From positions 62,001 through 126,000 of the forward strand of contig JACKLZ010000002.1 in the NCBI GenBank assembly GCA_024235675.1: a stretch of DNA of 64,000 bases. Direction: 5' to 3'. The DNA comes from Zoogloeaceae bacterium. Its GTDB lineage: Bacteria > Pseudomonadota > Gammaproteobacteria > Burkholderiales > Rhodocyclaceae. Both the position numbers and the translations under genes were made by a program. Below the pieces are notes generated by a model. The model was not told the origin of the DNA, searched no databases, and was given only the letters and a program-made list of their open reading frames with translations. Of the stretch, positions 62,657 to 64,000 are shown one piece after another; position 1 is the stretch's first letter, and each line of letters opens with the position of its first letter.

Positions 62657-63151
62657 ATGCGTCCGCGTTTCAGCCTGTGGCTGGGCTTTGCCGCCGTGGT
62701 AGTGGTGCTCGACCAGCTGACCAAGCAGATCGTGCTTGCCCAGCTGGTGCCGGGCGAGTCGATTCCGGTCACCCGCTTTTTCAATCTGGTGCTGCTGTTC
62801 AATCCGGGTGCGGCCTTCAGCTTTCTGGCCGATCACTCTGGCTGGCAGCGCTGGTTCTTCACCGGTCTGGCGGCGGCCATTTGCCTGTGGCTGGGGCGGC
62901 TGATGTACCAGCACCAGCATGAGCGGCTGCAGCCTTTCGCCTTTGCGCTGATCATCGGCGGCGCCATCGGCAACGTCATCGACCGCCTGGCCATCGGCGC
63001 GGTCGTCGATTTTCTGTATTTTCATGTGGGTCGCTACGGCTGGCCTGCCTTCAATCTGGCCGATTCGGCCATCACGCTGGGCGTGGGTCTCATGCTGTGG
63101 GCACAATTCCGCCCCGCTGCCAATGCCTCGCCCAAGGAGAACCATTCGTGA
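62657..63151 (+). CDS. lspA: Lipoprotein signal peptidase II
   Basis: An inner-membrane aspartyl protease that cuts the signal peptide of prolipoproteins. 164 residues with four segments; the two catalytic Asp residues are in GNVIDRLAIGAVVDFL and FNLADSAIT. VVLDQLTKQ near the N-terminus is a family signature. It overlaps fkpB by 4 bp (GTGA). Confidence 0.97.
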   Translation: MRPRFSLWLGFAAVVVVLDQLTKQIVLAQLVPGESIPVTRFFNLVLLFNPGAAFSFLADHSGWQRWFFTGLAAAICLWLGRLMYQHQHERLQPFAFALIIGGAIGNVIDRLAIGAVVDFLYFHVGRYGWPAFNLADSAITLGVGLMLWAQFRPAANASPKENHS

Positions 63152-63576
63152 CGCTCACCATCCAAGCCAGTAGCCTGGTTACGCTGAACTACCGCATCTC
63201 GCTCGACAACGGCCAGCCCGTCATCAGCACCTTCGAAGGCAAGCCCGCCACACTGCAGCTGGGTGCCAATGAAATGATGCCCCAGCTCGAAGAGCGCCTC
63301 GTCGGACTCGAAGACGGCAGCTACCACAGCTTTACGCTGACGCCCGACGAGGCCTTTGGCCCCTATCGCCCTGAACTGGTCGAAAAGGTGCGCCGGCAAG
63401 ACATGCCGGACGAGCCCATCGAGGCGATGACGATCATGGAGTTCGTCGCGCCGGACGGCTCGCGCTACTCGGGTCTGGTTCGCGAGATCGACGACACCCA
63501 GGCCATGGTGGATTTCAACCACCCGCTGGCCGGCAAGACCATCACCCTGGATGTCGAGATCATCGGCATCCTCTGA
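63148..63576 (+). CDS. fkpB: FKBP-type peptidyl-prolyl isomerase (SlpA type)
   Basis: A cytosolic proline isomerase and chaperone of 142 residues. The FKBP core is VTLNYRISLDNGQPVISTFEG and the inserted flap GLEDGSYHSFTLTPDEAFGPYRPELVEKV is typical of SlpA/SlyD, without the metal-binding His tail of SlyD. GTG start at 63148 with AAGGAG 7 bases upstream. Translationally coupled to lspA. Confidence 0.95.
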   Translation: MTLTIQASSLVTLNYRISLDNGQPVISTFEGKPATLQLGANEMMPQLEERLVGLEDGSYHSFTLTPDEAFGPYRPELVEKVRRQDMPDEPIEAMTIMEFVAPDGSRYSGLVREIDDTQAMVDFNHPLAGKTITLDVEIIGIL

Positions 63577-63588
63577 CGGAACACCGAC

Positions 63589-64000
63589 ATGAGTGACAAG
63601 GAAATCCTGCTCGCCAACCCACGCGGCTTCTGCGCCGGGGTCGAGCGCGCCATCGAGATCGTCGAGCAGGCGCTGATCCGCTTCGGCGCGCCGATCTATG
63701 TGCGTCATGAAGTGGTGCACAACAAATTCGTGGTCGACGACCTGCGTGCCAAGGGCGCGATCTTTGTCGAAGAACTCGATGAAGTGCCCGATGGCAACAC
63801 CGTGATCTTCAGCGCCCACGGCGTGCCGCAATCGGTGCGCACCGAAGCCGACGCCCGCGGCCTGCGCGTGTTCGACGCCACCTGCCCGCTGGTCACCAAG
63901 GTGCACATCGAAGTCGCCCGCATGCGTGCCCAGGGCAAGGAAATTGTCATGATCGGCCACAAGGGCCACCCCGAGGTGGAAGGCACCATGGGTCAGGTCG
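63589..64000 (+). CDS. ispH: 4-hydroxy-3-methylbut-2-enyl diphosphate reductase, 3' end outside window
   Basis: The last step of the MEP isoprenoid pathway, reducing HMBPP to IPP and DMAPP. The first 137 codons are present: LLANPRGFCAGVERAIEIVE with the first cluster Cys, YVRHEVVHNKFVV, FSAHGVPQSV and FDATCPLVTKVHIE with the second Cys; the third Cys lies beyond the edge. ATG at 63589, 12 bp after fkpB. It closes the ribF operon. Confidence 0.97.
   Translation, partial: MSDKEILLANPRGFCAGVERAIEIVEQALIRFGAPIYVRHEVVHNKFVVDDLRAKGAIFVEELDEVPDGNTVIFSAHGVPQSVRTEADARGLRVFDATCPLVTKVHIEVARMRAQGKEIVMIGHKGHPEVEGTMGQV

Overview
This window is about 64 kb of GC-rich bacterial chromosome with dense, mostly well-conserved housekeeping and catabolic genes. 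The protein families point to a betaproteobacterium, most likely of the Rhodocyclales (Azoarcus/Thauera type): ClpS-ClpA after a CspA-like gene, a single-chain pyruvate carboxylase, a PEP-CTERM protein, tripartite tricarboxylate (TctABC) transport, and the ribF-ileS-lspA-fkpB-ispH block. The taxon is an inference from gene content. No rRNA, tRNA or CRISPR array was recognised.

Region by region. 1-3.2 kb: Nudix (cut by the left edge), dut and coaBC on the minus strand, divergent from radC, then rpmB-rpmG. 3.3-8.8 kb: a cold-shock gene, clpS-clpA, an RraA-type gene and isocitrate lyase (aceA) with a rich upstream region. 8.8-14.6 kb: a c-di-GMP signalling block made of a PAS-GGDEF diguanylate cyclase, a lone periplasmic solute-binding protein and a 1203-residue membrane PAS-GGDEF-EAL protein. 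14.6-22 kb: mixed metabolism and regulation (GST, serine hydrolase, two LysR regulators, gamma-carbonic-anhydrase-like protein, PLP decarboxylase, MscS channel).

22.2-26.7 kb: a pyruvate carboxylase gene (pyc) cut in two by a 1026-bp IS481-family element with a perfect 6-bp target duplication (CCTAGG). Removing the element and one duplication restores one continuous reading frame of 1152 codons. The cut lies between the biotin carboxylase and carboxyltransferase parts, which is where natural two-subunit pyruvate carboxylases are divided. An inverted, truncated relative of the IS left end lies just downstream at about 26.9 kb.

27-44.4 kb: D-aminoacylase-type amidohydrolase, glpK-glpD, ilvE, RNase HI-like protein, a secreted HEXXH protein, DnaJ-like protein, glutaminase, a PEP-CTERM/HAF-repeat protein, an alkylation-repair operon (ada-alkA fusion, ogt, DMT exporter) and a rhodanese. 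44.4-45.5 kb: two interspersed inverted-repeat elements and a DUF1554-like lipoprotein gene whose signal peptide appears frameshifted.

45.9-52.6 kb: a catabolic cluster with a likely GntR-type operator, an RraA-family enzyme, TctC-TctB-TctA uptake, an alpha-ketoglutaric-semialdehyde-type dehydrogenase and a FadR-subfamily GntR regulator. It probably takes up an organic or sugar acid and funnels it to 2-oxoglutarate; no dehydratase is present, so the substrate is unknown. 52.6-64 kb: murI, queG, tsaE-amiC, the ergothioneine genes egtB-egtD, and ribF-ileS-lspA-fkpB-ispH, with ispH cut by the right edge.
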